Shown: piece after piece, positions 38,207-47,634 of the stretch
Layout of the letters: the number at the start of each line of letters is the position of its first letter
How positions within the stretch are numbered: the first letter of the stretch is position 1
Source: Marinomonas sp. MED121
GTDB taxonomy: Bacteria; Pseudomonadota; Gammaproteobacteria; Pseudomonadales; Marinomonadaceae
NCBI RefSeq assembly: GCF_000153025.1
Contig: NZ_CH672431.1
Span: 378,865-442,864 of the forward strand
Reading direction: 5' to 3'
Length of the DNA: 64,000 nt
Notes under the pieces: model-generated
The model's database searches: none
What the model was told of the DNA's origin: nothing
What the model saw: only the letters and a program-made list of their open reading frames with translations
Made by a program: the position numbers and the translations under genes

Positions 38207-38309
38207 TCAGCCTATATTAGACAAAATGATGTTTTCGCTTTACTCACTTATTGCCATTAAGGGCGTTTACCCACAAACTTGTGCGGCATTGTAAATCTAG
38301 GAGCACATT

Positions 38310-39032
38310 GTGTTAGGCAAGATAACCATACGCACCTATAACCCGCATTCTAGGGCTCATAGTCACGACTTTCATCAAATCCTGATACCGACACAAGGCT
38401 TTATCGATTTGAAGCTCGATGGCATTGAGAGTAAGGCGTCTTCAGGTCATTGTGTTGTGATTAAGGCGGGATGTTTTCATGAGTTTAAGGCCCATGAAGA
38501 GTTTCGCTTTATTGTGATTGATGTCAGCGAGATGCCACCTGAATTGATGCAACTAGAGACAAGCAGGGTGAGCTTGAATGAAGCGGCGATTCACTATATT
38601 CAGTTTATTGAAAAGCAGCTACAAAACCCACTTGAACCCGACTTTGAAAAGAGCTTAATTAAGCTTTTATTCGACCTCTTAATACAGCAGGATTTTAGGG
38701 AGAAAATAGATGAAAGAGTGCAGGCCTGCCTCAACTTTTTAGCACAAGATATTGCGAGACCCCATTCGATTGAAGAGCTTGCTAATATCGCTTGCTTGAG
38801 CCCCACCCAGTTTAAGCATGTCTTTAGTAAGAATATGAAAATGCCTCCCCTACAATATTTAGCTAAGCTTCGCATTGAGAAAGCAAAAACCCTGCTACAA
38901 AATACCGATTTGCCTATTAGCCAGATTGCTCAAGAAGTCGGCTTTGCTAACCAGTCTTCATTTACGCGTAGCTTTACCCAATCGTTAGGGCAAACACCCA
39001 AGCTTTATCGACAAAACACCAGTTTGGCATAA
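38310..39032 (+). CDS. AraC-family regulator
   Basis: 240 residues. An N-terminal cupin-like sensor (PHSRAHSHDFHQILIPTQG) precedes a C-terminal AraC domain with two helix-turn-helices (IEELANIACLSPTQFKHVFSK and ISQIAQEVGFANQSSFTRSF). The start is GTG 38310, preceded by AGGAG at suitable distance; no ATG fits. It is convergent with an EamA transporter whose promoter region carries 21-bp-spaced direct repeats, a pattern suited to AraC binding. It probably controls that exporter. Confidence 0.85.
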   Translation: MLGKITIRTYNPHSRAHSHDFHQILIPTQGFIDLKLDGIESKASSGHCVVIKAGCFHEFKAHEEFRFIVIDVSEMPPELMQLETSRVSLNEAAIHYIQFIEKQLQNPLEPDFEKSLIKLLFDLLIQQDFREKIDERVQACLNFLAQDIARPHSIEELANIACLSPTQFKHVFSKNMKMPPLQYLAKLRIEKAKTLLQNTDLPISQIAQEVGFANQSSFTRSFTQSLGQTPKLYRQNTSLA

Positions 39033-39056
39033 CACCTCAACTTGTTTTACTTTGCT

Positions 39057-39947
39057 TTAACGAGCGCTTGTACGTCGATAAAACATAATGGAAATAGCCA
39101 CGAGTATCATGCCGATAAAGGTGAGCTGGCCCAGTGTTTCGCCAAATATAAGATAATCAAACAAATAAGCTAGCATGGGAATACCATAAAAAAGGACACT
39201 CACCTGATGAGCACTTTCTTGTTGAACCATATACATTAATAGCAAAAGCGCTCCTATCGACACGACCAGCCCCATCCATAGCGCTGCCAGAATAAAGTCG
39301 CCACTCCAAGTAACTTGCCAGTCGTTCAACCCCATAATTAGACTAAAGATAATCAATGATAGGCTGTTTTGATACAGCATGGCTTGCACAGGGTTGAGTC
39401 TAATTTTTGCCTGCTGAATCGTCCCTAAGGTAATCGCAGTGACTGCGAAAATGGCAAACATAAAACCAGATAACGCTAATTCATTTAAGGCTTTAGACCC
39501 AGCTACCGCAAGCCCTAACCCAACAAAGCCCAACATCAATAAAGCCAATTTGGTAGCGGAGACTTTTTGACCCATAAAAAGCGGAGTAAGCAGGGGTTGT
39601 AATCCTAAAATTAAAGTCACCAACCCCGGAGAAATACCACTGCCAATGGCAAGGAAGTAAAAGGCTAGATAAAGCACCTGCACCATGAGGCCAACAAAGA
39701 GCAATACCTGCCAATCAAGCGCCCTAGGTTTTCTAAATTCAACCTGATAAACCCGTTTCATCAGCCAATACAAACATATTATTGCGACAAGTGAGATGGC
39801 TGATCGGACGGTTAAGAAACTCCATACTGAGGCATATTGTAAACCAACCTTTACCATAACAGCCCCACTGCTCCACATAAGTAAAAAAAGAAAAGGGGCT
39901 AAAAATGGCAATATAGATGGGCTTAACTTATCGGTTCTCAATGACAT
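39057..39947 (-). CDS. EamA/DMT-family transporter
   Basis: 296-residue inner-membrane protein with ten hydrophobic segments in two EamA repeats. The opening FLFLLMWSSGAVMVKVGLQY is typical of drug/metabolite transporters. Such proteins usually export amino acids or small metabolites; the substrate is unknown. A strong SD (AGGGGAAG) precedes ATG 39947. The gene faces the AraC gene tail to tail, 24 bp apart. Confidence 0.88.
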   Translation of the reverse strand: MSLRTDKLSPSILPFLAPFLFLLMWSSGAVMVKVGLQYASVWSFLTVRSAISLVAIICLYWLMKRVYQVEFRKPRALDWQVLLFVGLMVQVLYLAFYFLAIGSGISPGLVTLILGLQPLLTPLFMGQKVSATKLALLMLGFVGLGLAVAGSKALNELALSGFMFAIFAVTAITLGTIQQAKIRLNPVQAMLYQNSLSLIIFSLIMGLNDWQVTWSGDFILAALWMGLVVSIGALLLLMYMVQQESAHQVSVLFYGIPMLAYLFDYLIFGETLGQLTFIGMILVAISIMFYRRTSAR

Positions 39948-40011
39948 TTCTCTTCCCCTTTGCCAAATGGCTACAAATATGAGAAAGAAAATATAACGTT
40001 TTAATCTTTAT

Positions 40012-40052
40012 TTTTTTGTTCTTGTCAGACGGTTTTTTGTGCTTGTTAGACG
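40012..40052. repeat. Two 20-bp direct repeats, 21-bp period
   Basis: TTTTTTGTTCTTGTCAGACG (40012-40031) and TTTTTTGTGCTTGTTAGACG (40033-40052) agree at 18 of 20 positions. They lie 65-105 bp upstream of the EamA start. The two-turn spacing is as expected of AraC-type half-sites. Confidence 0.7.
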
Positions 40053-40228
40053 TTCTTTCACTTTGTATTTAAAGCTAATAGCAAAAAACTAACATTCAAT
40101 TAGTTTTAATTAATTTCACCTAACAAGTCTCATTCCCTATTATGACTACATCGCTTAGGCACTGGCCAAATGCACTGCCAAGCACTCAAATTAAACATTA
40201 GTTTTTAGCAGATTAAGAGGAATAGATT

Positions 40229-40471
40229 ATGTCTCGTTATACTATTTTTGGTCATGATAACTGTGGTTTTTGCCGTCGTGCTAAGCAACTTTTAGACGAG
40301 CAAGGTTTACCCTATCGTTATGTAAATATTCACGATGAAGGCATTACCCAAGATGCTCTATCCGCTCTCGTTGGTAAAGACGTACGCACTGTGCCACAGA
40401 TATTTAAAGGTAAGGAGTATGTGGGTGGTTTTGATGATTTGAATGCGAGCTTAGACACAAAAGCCGCATAG
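40229..40471 (+). CDS. Glutaredoxin
   Basis: 80-residue thioredoxin-fold dithiol glutaredoxin. It reduces protein or mixed glutathione disulfides using GSH. The active site is CGFC (after TIFGHDN), a variant of the common CPYC. The cis-Pro motif TVPQIF and GGFDDL glutathione-binding residues are present. The EGIT..AL..LVG segment resembles GrxA while the length resembles GrxC. A good SD (AAGAGGAA) precedes ATG 40229. It appears monocistronic, with a terminator directly after. Confidence 0.93.
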   Translation: MSRYTIFGHDNCGFCRRAKQLLDEQGLPYRYVNIHDEGITQDALSALVGKDVRTVPQIFKGKEYVGGFDDLNASLDTKAA

Positions 40472-40498
40472 AAGAGCAAGACCATTGAAATAGAAAGC

Positions 40499-40534
40499 AA
40501 AAAGCCCTTCGTTCCCCTTGCGATAGGGCTTTTT
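40499..40534. terminator. Bidirectional terminator
   Basis: AAAAAGCCCT (40499-40508) and AGGGCTTTTT (40525-40534) form a stem with A/T runs both sides. It ends both the glutaredoxin gene and the convergent ugp operon. Confidence 0.85.
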
Positions 40535-40563
40535 GTTTTTTTGAGTAGAATAGGTTTTAAAGG

Positions 40564-41367
40564 CTATTTTGCTAATAATTTGTTGGCAAGTTCTGCAAAG
40601 CCGTGACCACCTGGGCTTTGAGTGAGCCAATTGGGTTTATGTTGCATGCCTTTAAGGTGTTTTTCGATATTGGCAACCCCAATACTCAAAGGAAATTTTG
40701 CAAACATACTCTCATCATTGGGTGCATCGCCCACATAGATTACCTGTTGCAAAATTTGCTCATCACTCAAACCATATTGCTGCTTAAGCACGCGTTCAGC
40801 CATGGCAAATTTATCATAATCCCCATGCCAAATATTAATATGAATCGAGCTCGCTTTGGCTTGAATCCCCAAGGTCTTTAGCTTCTCTAGCAGGCTGTCT
40901 CTTAGTTCGGGCAAGGCTGGCACTTGATCTTGGGCATAATCTACCGCCACATCGGTTAAACGATAAGCTTGGTCTTGAGCAAGTTGCAAAGGCGCATACT
41001 CAGGCAATAGGTCCTGTACCTTCTGTAAAAGTTCGAGCTTCTTTGCCTGCATGTCATTGGCACTTGTCCAATAATGGTATTGCAGTTTGCCATTAGATTG
41101 TTTTTGTAAAAAACAGGCGCCACCTTCTGTAATCACACCAGAGACAGGCCATAAACGTGCCATCAGATCAGACCAGCCTGCACACCCTCCTGTTACAGGG
41201 ATGACCACATAACCTGCAGCAAGTAAGTCACTCATCGCCTGATAGGTTGCGACAGGTAGGTTAGATTCCCAAGTCAGCGTATCATCCACATCGGTCAGAA
41301 TATATTTTACACTCCCGTGCTGATTAGCCTTGAGTTGTTGCAGTTCTGGAATCTTGGTATCTGGCAT
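40564..41367 (-). CDS. HAD-IIB phosphatase in the ugp operon
   Basis: 267-residue haloacid-dehalogenase phosphatase of the Cof/mannosyl-3-phosphoglycerate phosphatase type. Motif I is DVDDTLT, motif II is VIPVTGG, and motif III/IV includes GDAPNDESMF. The cap region lies between. It is the last gene of the ugp operon, 7 nt after the regulator, so a role in dephosphorylating a glycerophosphoryl or sugar-phosphate product is plausible but not shown by sequence. Confidence 0.82.
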   Translation of the reverse strand: MPDTKIPELQQLKANQHGSVKYILTDVDDTLTWESNLPVATYQAMSDLLAAGYVVIPVTGGCAGWSDLMARLWPVSGVITEGGACFLQKQSNGKLQYHYWTSANDMQAKKLELLQKVQDLLPEYAPLQLAQDQAYRLTDVAVDYAQDQVPALPELRDSLLEKLKTLGIQAKASSIHINIWHGDYDKFAMAERVLKQQYGLSDEQILQQVIYVGDAPNDESMFAKFPLSIGVANIEKHLKGMQHKPNWLTQSPGGHGFAELANKLLAK

Positions 41368-41374
41368 GAATAAT

Positions 41375-42133
41375 CTAATCTATCAGGTTTAGTTGTACAT
41401 TATGTTGCTGTAAAAGCGCGCTTTGCTGCTCACTAAGAACATCAGTAAAGAATTGATTTATATGGCTAAAAGGGCTAACTCTCGCCATGGCTTTGCGTCC
41501 CCATTTGTGTTGGTCACAGACAAGGACACTGGTACGGCTTTGCTCGATAATGACACGACTTATGGCCGCTTCCTCTGGATCAAAATCCAGTACTCCCATG
41601 GTTTCGTCTAGGCCACCACAGCCAATAATGCCAAAATCAAAATAGTACTTTCTAAGCTGTTCTACTGCCCCTTCGCCCACAAGATCACGATGGGAGTGCC
41701 TAAGCTTACCTCCCGTCATTCGCACTTGAATTCCAGGAAAAGCACACAAAATACCCGCCACAGTTAAGTTATTCGTGAAGACTTGCAGGTCTTTATGATG
41801 CTCTAGGGCCTTAGCGACATATTCCACTGTGGTTCCGACACCTAAAATCAGCGAAGCACCGTCCGGTATTTGAGCTACCAATATTTCTGCGATTTTTTGC
41901 TTGGCACCGCCATTTAGGTATTGGCGATTATCAAAGGGTAGATTTTCCGCCGTAGACATCAAAGTAATGCCACCATGCTGGCGTCGAATTAAATGCAACT
42001 CAGCCAGATGATTCACATCTTTACGTATGGTTTGAGAAGAAACATCAAAACGCGTCACTAAGGTTTCAATCGATAAGTAATCAACCTGTTGTACCCAGTT
42101 GAGAATTTGATTTTGACGTTCACTTAAGCTCAT
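41375..42133 (-). CDS. DeoR/GlpR-family repressor
   Basis: 252 residues. The N-terminal DeoR winged helix reads LSIETLVTRFDVSSQTIRKDVNHL followed by RRQHGG. The C-terminal sugar-phosphate sensor has SLILGVGTTVEYVA and NNLTVAGIL. GlpR-type proteins sense glycerol-3-phosphate. It is encoded inside the ugp operon, start overlapping the ugpQ stop (TAATG). The ugpB upstream region holds repeated TTTTCG/CGAAAA sites as expected for such regulators, so autoregulation of the whole operon is likely. Confidence 0.88.
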   Translation of the reverse strand: MSLSERQNQILNWVQQVDYLSIETLVTRFDVSSQTIRKDVNHLAELHLIRRQHGGITLMSTAENLPFDNRQYLNGGAKQKIAEILVAQIPDGASLILGVGTTVEYVAKALEHHKDLQVFTNNLTVAGILCAFPGIQVRMTGGKLRHSHRDLVGEGAVEQLRKYYFDFGIIGCGGLDETMGVLDFDPEEAAISRVIIEQSRTSVLVCDQHKWGRKAMARVSPFSHINQFFTDVLSEQQSALLQQHNVQLNLID

Positions 42134-42864
42134 TATTTTAATCCGCTATTAAAGAAAATACTTGGATCATCCGTAATAACTGCATCCATTCCCCAAGACC
42201 AATGATGGGTCACAAGTTCAGGGTCATTCGCGGTATAACAAAACAGTAAATAGCCTGCTTCTTTAACCGCTAACGCTGTCTCTTCTTTCAGTAATGTGTG
42301 ATCACAGTTAAGACTAAAGGCTTGGATGTTAGCCAGTGTTTCGCGCCAGTTAGCTGGGATCTCTTCATACAACTGCCCCAATCTTAGCTCACTGTCTAAA
42401 CTGCGTACGCGCACCAACACCGCTTCATTAAAACTTGAAATACAGAGCTTGGATTTATCTTGCCAATGTTCAGCCAAAGTCGCCATAACAGCGGGGACTA
42501 TGCTGTCGATGTCTTCTTGCTCATATTTGATTTCAAGATTTAACGACAAACCTAGCGCTTGGATATGTTCTAAGGCTTCAACTAAAGTCGGAATCCTTTC
42601 ATTCGCGAACGCTTCATCAAACCAAAGGCCAGTATCTAAGGATTTTAACTCAGCTAAGGTTTTTTCTTTGACTAAGCCCGTGCCGTTTGAACAACGATCC
42701 AAGGTGTCATCATGAAAGATAACAAGTCCATCGGCTGCCAAAGTCACATCTATCTCAACCCATTTGACGCCTGTTTTTGCCGCTGCAGTCATTGCCGCTA
42801 AGGTATTTTCAGGGGCAATTTTAGCAGCGCCCCTGTGTCCCATTACTTTTGTTTCAAATGTCAT
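42133..42864 (-). CDS. ugpQ: Glycerophosphodiester phosphodiesterase
   Basis: 243-residue cytoplasmic GDPD that splits glycerophosphodiesters imported by the Ugp transporter into glycerol-3-phosphate and an alcohol. Catalytic and metal motifs are GHRGAAKIAPENT, WVEIDVTL and HDDTLDRCSNG, with NLEIKYE downstream. No signal peptide, matching UgpQ rather than periplasmic GlpQ. It lies 30 nt after ugpC. Confidence 0.93.
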   Translation of the reverse strand: MTFETKVMGHRGAAKIAPENTLAAMTAAAKTGVKWVEIDVTLAADGLVIFHDDTLDRCSNGTGLVKEKTLAELKSLDTGLWFDEAFANERIPTLVEALEHIQALGLSLNLEIKYEQEDIDSIVPAVMATLAEHWQDKSKLCISSFNEAVLVRVRSLDSELRLGQLYEEIPANWRETLANIQAFSLNCDHTLLKEETALAVKEAGYLLFCYTANDPELVTHHWSWGMDAVITDDPSIFFNSGLK

Positions 42865-42894
42865 TACTATTTTCCTAAAACCACAAAGGCGAGA

Positions 42895-43956
42895 CTAAAG
42901 CCTTTGTTGTGTATTGGCATCAAACAGGTGCCATTTATCCTGTGGTGCGTTTAACTCAATATTAGAATTAATTTCCGGTTGATGAGGGCCAGATAAACGT
43001 AAAACCACTTCTTCATTGACCCCTTCAATGGCGCCATATATTAGGGTTTCTGCGCCTAAAGATTCAACTGCTTTTACACGCATTTTGAAATCCCCTTCAG
43101 TTTCAGTCACTTCCAGATGCTCTGGGCGAATCCCCCACACCACTTGGCCTTCAAATGAATGATCACATTCAAGCATAATGGATTCGTTTTGGCCTAAAAT
43201 GAGTTTATTTTGCTGTAGATGAGCACTAAATAAATTCATCGCGGGTGATCCAATAAAAGCAGCGACAAAAGGTGTTGCAGGTCGTTCATATAAATCTAGC
43301 GGTGAGCCAACTTGCTCCGCATGCCCCTGATTGAGCACCACCAGCCTATCCGCCAGCGTCATGGCTTCCACTTGATCATGGGTAACATACAAGGTCGTTG
43401 TTCCCAATTTGCGCTGTAATTGACGAATTTCCACTCGCATCTGAACCCTAAGTTTGGCGTCCAAATTAGACAAAGGCTCGTCAAACAAGAAGACTTGAGG
43501 ATCTCGCACCATAGCACGTCCCATGGCCACCCTTTGTCTTTGACCGCCAGATAACTGCTTTGGCTTTCGATCCAATAAATGAGAAAGATCCAACATAGCC
43601 GCTACATCATTGACTTTTTGCTCTATAACCTCTTTATCGACGCCTCGGTTTTTAAGGCCATAACCCATATTGCCCGCTACGCTCATATGGGGATAAAGCG
43701 CATAACTTTGAAACACCATGGCGATGTCACGTTCAGCGGGTTCACGCTCGTTCATACGTGTGCCATTAATGCTTAACTCTCCGTCACTAATGGTTTCCAA
43801 GCCAGCCACCATACGTAATAAGGTCGACTTACCACAGCCAGAGGGGCCCACTAAAACAATAAACTCCCCATCCTTAATATCCAGGTCAATTGACGGAATT
43901 GCATGGAAGCCATTAGGGTATTTTTTACCTACTTTATTTAAAACTACTGCAGCCAT
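42895..43956 (-). CDS. ugpC: Glycerol-3-phosphate ABC transporter ATPase
   Basis: 353-residue ATPase. Walker A GPSGCGKST, signature LSGGQRQRVA, Walker B VFLFDEPLSNLD and VTHDQVEAM are present, followed by TOBE-type regulatory domains with WGIRPEHLEV. In E. coli UgpC also interacts with UgpQ for feedback. The gene is 5 nt after ugpE and shares much sequence with the ATPase at 29.1 kb. Confidence 0.93.
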   Translation of the reverse strand: MAAVVLNKVGKKYPNGFHAIPSIDLDIKDGEFIVLVGPSGCGKSTLLRMVAGLETISDGELSINGTRMNEREPAERDIAMVFQSYALYPHMSVAGNMGYGLKNRGVDKEVIEQKVNDVAAMLDLSHLLDRKPKQLSGGQRQRVAMGRAMVRDPQVFLFDEPLSNLDAKLRVQMRVEIRQLQRKLGTTTLYVTHDQVEAMTLADRLVVLNQGHAEQVGSPLDLYERPATPFVAAFIGSPAMNLFSAHLQQNKLILGQNESIMLECDHSFEGQVVWGIRPEHLEVTETEGDFKMRVKAVESLGAETLIYGAIEGVNEEVVLRLSGPHQPEINSNIELNAPQDKWHLFDANTQQRL

Positions 43957-43961
43957 GATAT

Positions 43962-44810
43962 TTACTTCTCCGAATCAACTAGACCTTTAACAAATATTTT
44001 TTGCATGCCGATAACGACAGCAACTGGGGGCAACATGGCTAAAATTGTGGTGGCCATTATGCTATTCCATTCGATTGCCCCATCGGCAACCGACACCATA
44101 CGTTTAATACTCATCACCAAGGTGTAATAAGCATCATCTGTGGTGATCAAAAGGGGCCACAAGTATTGATTCCAACCATAGATAAATAGGATGACAAATA
44201 AAGCCGCGATATTCGTTCGAGTGAGCGGTAATAAAATATCAAAGAAGAAGCGAATCGGACCGGCACCATCCATACGTGCCGCTTCCACCAACTCCCCAGG
44301 CATGGCCATAAACGCTTGCCTAAACAAGAAGGTCGCTGTCGCACTGGCAATTAATGGCAAAGCCAAACCCGTATATGAGTTAAGCAGGTTAAGCTTAGCC
44401 ACGACTTCATAAGTTGGCAGAATACGCACTTCCACTGGCAACATGAGAGTCATAAAAATAAGCCAGAAACATAAAGACCTGAATGGAAAGCGAAAGAAAA
44501 CAATGGCATAGGCTGAAATCAAAGAGATGACGATCTTGCCAAAGGCAATTCCCAGTGCCATCACAAGTGAGTTAAACATCATCTGCCATACCGGCACATC
44601 GACCCCATTACCTGCTGCGCTAAAGAGCACAGTTTGCCAAGTCTCAGTGGCATAATTACCAAACCATAGGGGCACACTGCCTTGCCCAAATGCTTCAGCG
44701 GGATGAGTAGAAGCAACTATCGCAACCCAAATAGGTAGGGCGACAGCGATAATCCCCAAAATAAGTACACTGTGGCTAATAAAGGTTAGCCAAGGGCGGT
44801 TTTCTATCAT
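43962..44810 (-). CDS. ugpE: Glycerol-3-phosphate ABC permease UgpE
   Basis: 282-residue MalG-type permease, one longer than E. coli UgpE. The EAA loop is EAARMDGAGPIRFFFDILLPLTRT. The frame continues upstream to 44897, overlapping ugpA, but GGAGAG six nt before ATG 44810 (MIENRPWLTF) makes this the better start. It leaves a 64-nt gap from ugpA. Confidence 0.92.
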   Translation of the reverse strand: MIENRPWLTFISHSVLILGIIAVALPIWVAIVASTHPAEAFGQGSVPLWFGNYATETWQTVLFSAAGNGVDVPVWQMMFNSLVMALGIAFGKIVISLISAYAIVFFRFPFRSLCFWLIFMTLMLPVEVRILPTYEVVAKLNLLNSYTGLALPLIASATATFLFRQAFMAMPGELVEAARMDGAGPIRFFFDILLPLTRTNIAALFVILFIYGWNQYLWPLLITTDDAYYTLVMSIKRMVSVADGAIEWNSIMATTILAMLPPVAVVIGMQKIFVKGLVDSEK

Positions 44811-44874
44811 GCGACTCTCCAAGCGGTACTTACTCGGTTTTTCATTAGTACTGTTACCAATATTATACTTCTCA

Positions 44875-45750
44875 TTAATACTGTACCTTACGTTCAATAA
44901 AACGGAATTGAACCACTGTCATCAAGCCAACTATCATCATCAAAATAACGGACTGAGCAGCCGAGCCACCTAGATCTAAGCCGACAAAACCATCTTCATA
45001 AACCTTATAAACCAATATCTTAGTGCTTTGTCCCGGGCCACCAGCTGTGGTGGCATCGATCACACCAAAGGTTTCGAAGAAGGCATATACAATATTCATC
45101 ACTAATAAGAAGAAAGCAGTTGGAGATAACAAGGGAAAAACGATATCCCAGAAGCGTCTGACAGGGCCGGCGCCATCTATTGCCGCCGCCTCAATCAAAG
45201 AGCGCGGAATAGCCTGCAAACCCGCTAAGAAAAACAAGAAGTTATAACTTATTTGTTTCCAAGTAGCGGCGATCACGACCAAGATCATGGCATCACCCCC
45301 ATTGACAAAGTGATCCCACTCGATGCCCATATATTCAAGCCACAGGGCAATCGGCCCTTGGGCTGGGTCAAACAGTATCCACCAAAGCACACCCGCTAAT
45401 GCCGGCGCGACCGCATAAGGCCAAATCAACAGGGTCTGATACACCATTTGTCCGCGAATAATACGATCCGCCATGGTGGCCAAAACAAGCGCGATAGATA
45501 ACCCACTCACCGCGACAGCCATACTAAAGACTAAGGTCACGCCAATAGAGTTGTAATAATAAGGGTCTTGTAGAAGCTCGATAAAGTTTTCTAAAGCGAC
45601 AAATTCTCGGCTTAGACCAAACGCATCTTCTTGATAAAAAGCTTGTTCGATTGCTTGTCCTGCTGGCCATAAAAAGAAGATCAAGGTCACCAGAAGTTGT
45701 GGTGCGATCAAAAGCCAAGGCAAGGTTTTATGCGGGAAAGTTACCGTCAT
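44875..45750 (-). CDS. ugpA: Glycerol-3-phosphate ABC permease UgpA
   Basis: 291-residue MalF-type permease beginning [18 protein letters not shown], which aligns with the E. coli UgpA start (LPYLLVAPQ). EAA loop: [28 protein letters not shown] at 45786 is also in frame but would add residues absent from homologues. The SD is weak for either start. Confidence 0.92.
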   Translation of the reverse strand: MTVTFPHKTLPWLLIAPQLLVTLIFFLWPAGQAIEQAFYQEDAFGLSREFVALENFIELLQDPYYYNSIGVTLVFSMAVAVSGLSIALVLATMADRIIRGQMVYQTLLIWPYAVAPALAGVLWWILFDPAQGPIALWLEYMGIEWDHFVNGGDAMILVVIAATWKQISYNFLFFLAGLQAIPRSLIEAAAIDGAGPVRRFWDIVFPLLSPTAFFLLVMNIVYAFFETFGVIDATTAGGPGQSTKILVYKVYEDGFVGLDLGGSAAQSVILMMIVGLMTVVQFRFIERKVQY

Positions 45751-45860
45751 GAGTGTTCCAATATTTGAGTTAAAGCGACTAGCCACCCCACATATTTGAG
45801 GCGACTAGATGTAATAAAAAAGGCATTCAACCAGCTTATTCAAGAGGGTTGAATGGATTC

Positions 45861-47159
45861 CTATTTATTCGCTTTTTCAAACTTACTTAGCATCAGGTTG
45901 CCACGTTCAACCGCATTATCTAATGCAGATTGAGCATCAGCATCACCATTCCAAACAGACTCTAGGGCTTCATCGATCAGACCACGGATCTGGATAAAGT
46001 TACCTAGACGTAAACCTTTGGTGTTTTCTGTTGGTGTCCCTGTTGTCATCTGTTGCACCGCAATTTCTGTGCCTAGGTTTTTAGCGTAAAAGCCTTCACC
46101 TTTGGTCAAGTTATACGCCGCTGTTGTGATAGGTAGGTAACCACTGAATTGGTGCCAATCTGCCTGAACATCTGCAGATGAAAGGTAATTTAGGAAGGAA
46201 GCAACACCTTTATACTCTTCTGATTTATGGCCTTTAAGAACCCATAAAGAAGCACCACCTATGATGGTATTAGAAGGTTGTTTCACTTCGCCTGCCCAGT
46301 AAGGTAATTCAACAACGCCAAAGTCAAACTTGGCATTTTTCTTAATACCCGCATAGCCTGCTGAAGACTCGGTGTACATAGCACAATCTTGGCTGTAGAA
46401 CTTAGCAGCACCATCGTTACGACGACCAGAGTAGCTAAAAATGCCGTTTTGTTGCCATTCACCCATCTTGCTCACGTGTTTCACTTGCAAGGGGCTGTTA
46501 AAAGCTAAACGTGTATCCATGCCACCAAAGCCGTTGGCTTGAGTTGCGAAAGGCTGGTTATGACGTGAGCTCATGTTTTCGAGATGCACCCAAGACTGCC
46601 ATGCAGTGGTAAAGCCGCATTTAGCGCCAGACGCCAGTAGCTTCTCACCCACGCTTTGCATTTCTTCCCATGTTTTAGGTGGTGTCACTCCCGCCTTAGC
46701 CAACATGGATTTGTTGTAATACAAAACAGGTGTAGAGCTATTAAACGGCATAGATAGCATATTGCCATCATTGTCTGTGTAATAACCCGTTACTGCACTT
46801 AAATACTTAGAGCCATCAAAAGATTGCCCCGAATCACGCATTAATTTGTGCACAGGATAGATAGCACCCTCTGCCGCCATCATACTTGCTGTACCTACTT
46901 CAAAAACTTGCACTAGCTCAGGTTGCTGTTTCGCACGAAATGCAGCAATCGCTGAAGTCATGGTTTCAGAATAGTTTCCTTTGTATGTTGCTTTCACTTT
47001 AAAGGCATCTTGAGATGCGTTGTAGTCAGCAACAATTAAATTTACTTTTTCTCCAAGCGCACCACCCATGGCATGCCACCATTCAATTTCAGTCGCAGCA
47101 AAACCAGAACTAGCAATAGATGCACCTAAGATTAGGGCAGACAATTTACGTTTTTGCAT
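45861..47159 (-). CDS. ugpB: Glycerol-3-phosphate-binding protein UgpB
   Basis: 432-residue periplasmic binding protein with signal peptide (1-22, ASIASSGFA). The mature start ATEIEWWHAMGGALGEKV and the ATYKGNYSETM segment match UgpB of E. coli. It captures glycerol-3-phosphate and glycerophosphodiesters. The frame is open further upstream, but GAGGAG is 8 nt from ATG 47159. First gene of ugpBAECQ-deoR-HAD. An A-rich run 5' of the SD could also be a Crc/Hfq site. Confidence 0.94.
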   Translation of the reverse strand: MQKRKLSALILGASIASSGFAATEIEWWHAMGGALGEKVNLIVADYNASQDAFKVKATYKGNYSETMTSAIAAFRAKQQPELVQVFEVGTASMMAAEGAIYPVHKLMRDSGQSFDGSKYLSAVTGYYTDNDGNMLSMPFNSSTPVLYYNKSMLAKAGVTPPKTWEEMQSVGEKLLASGAKCGFTTAWQSWVHLENMSSRHNQPFATQANGFGGMDTRLAFNSPLQVKHVSKMGEWQQNGIFSYSGRRNDGAAKFYSQDCAMYTESSAGYAGIKKNAKFDFGVVELPYWAGEVKQPSNTIIGGASLWVLKGHKSEEYKGVASFLNYLSSADVQADWHQFSGYLPITTAAYNLTKGEGFYAKNLGTEIAVQQMTTGTPTENTKGLRLGNFIQIRGLIDEALESVWNGDADAQSALDNAVERGNLMLSKFEKANK

Positions 47160-47305
47160 AACAAGGCTCCTCGTATGAGCTTTTTTTTGTAATTCGAGGC
47201 GAAATTTAACAATCAAATATGACATTTCTATTTAACTGAGCAGGCATAAAATTGCTCAAAAATGGCGCATAATTTGATTCGGGCTTAAGTTTTACCTAAC
47301 TTTTA

Positions 47306-47498
47306 TTTCAAATGAAAGCCAAAATTCACTTTCGAATGAAAAAAACCACTTATTATTGTTTTTTTATACACAAAAACATCTATTTGAAACCCATTTTATT
47401 TTCGTTTGATTGAAAATTAATTTTACTTAACTGTCTAATTTTCGAAAATTTAACATTTCTGTAACATTTAAATTGATTTTCGTTCGAAAGAATGAAAA
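47306..47498. promoter_or_regulatory. Array of TTTTCG/CGAAAA sites and possible Pho box
   Basis: The 475-bp gap between ugpB and the divergent Na/Pi gene is very AT-rich and without a coding frame. It holds TTTCAAATGAAA (47306-47317), TTTCGAATGAAA (47330-47341), TTTTCGTTTGATTGAAAA (47399-47416), the perfect dyad AATTTTCGAAAATT (47437-47450) and TTTTCGTTCGAAAG (47477-47490). These suit a DeoR/GlpR repressor. ATTTAACAT (47448-47456) and CTGTAACAT (47459-47467), 11 bp apart, resemble a Pho box. Confidence 0.6.
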
Positions 47499-47634
47499 CC
47501 TTAAAAAGCATAAATTTGAAACTGAATTATTTGATTTACCTTGTTTTTATTACAAAAACTTGGGGATTTTCGCCCTCACGACTTAAGATTAATGTGTGGT
47601 TACTCGGAGTGATTTTTACGACTGGAAAATTTAA

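Noticed and set aside
38182..38220. TTGACA followed by TATATT as a promoter for the AraC gene
   Set aside because: The spacing is 23 bp, too long for sigma-70. The TTGACA lies within the antitoxin relic.
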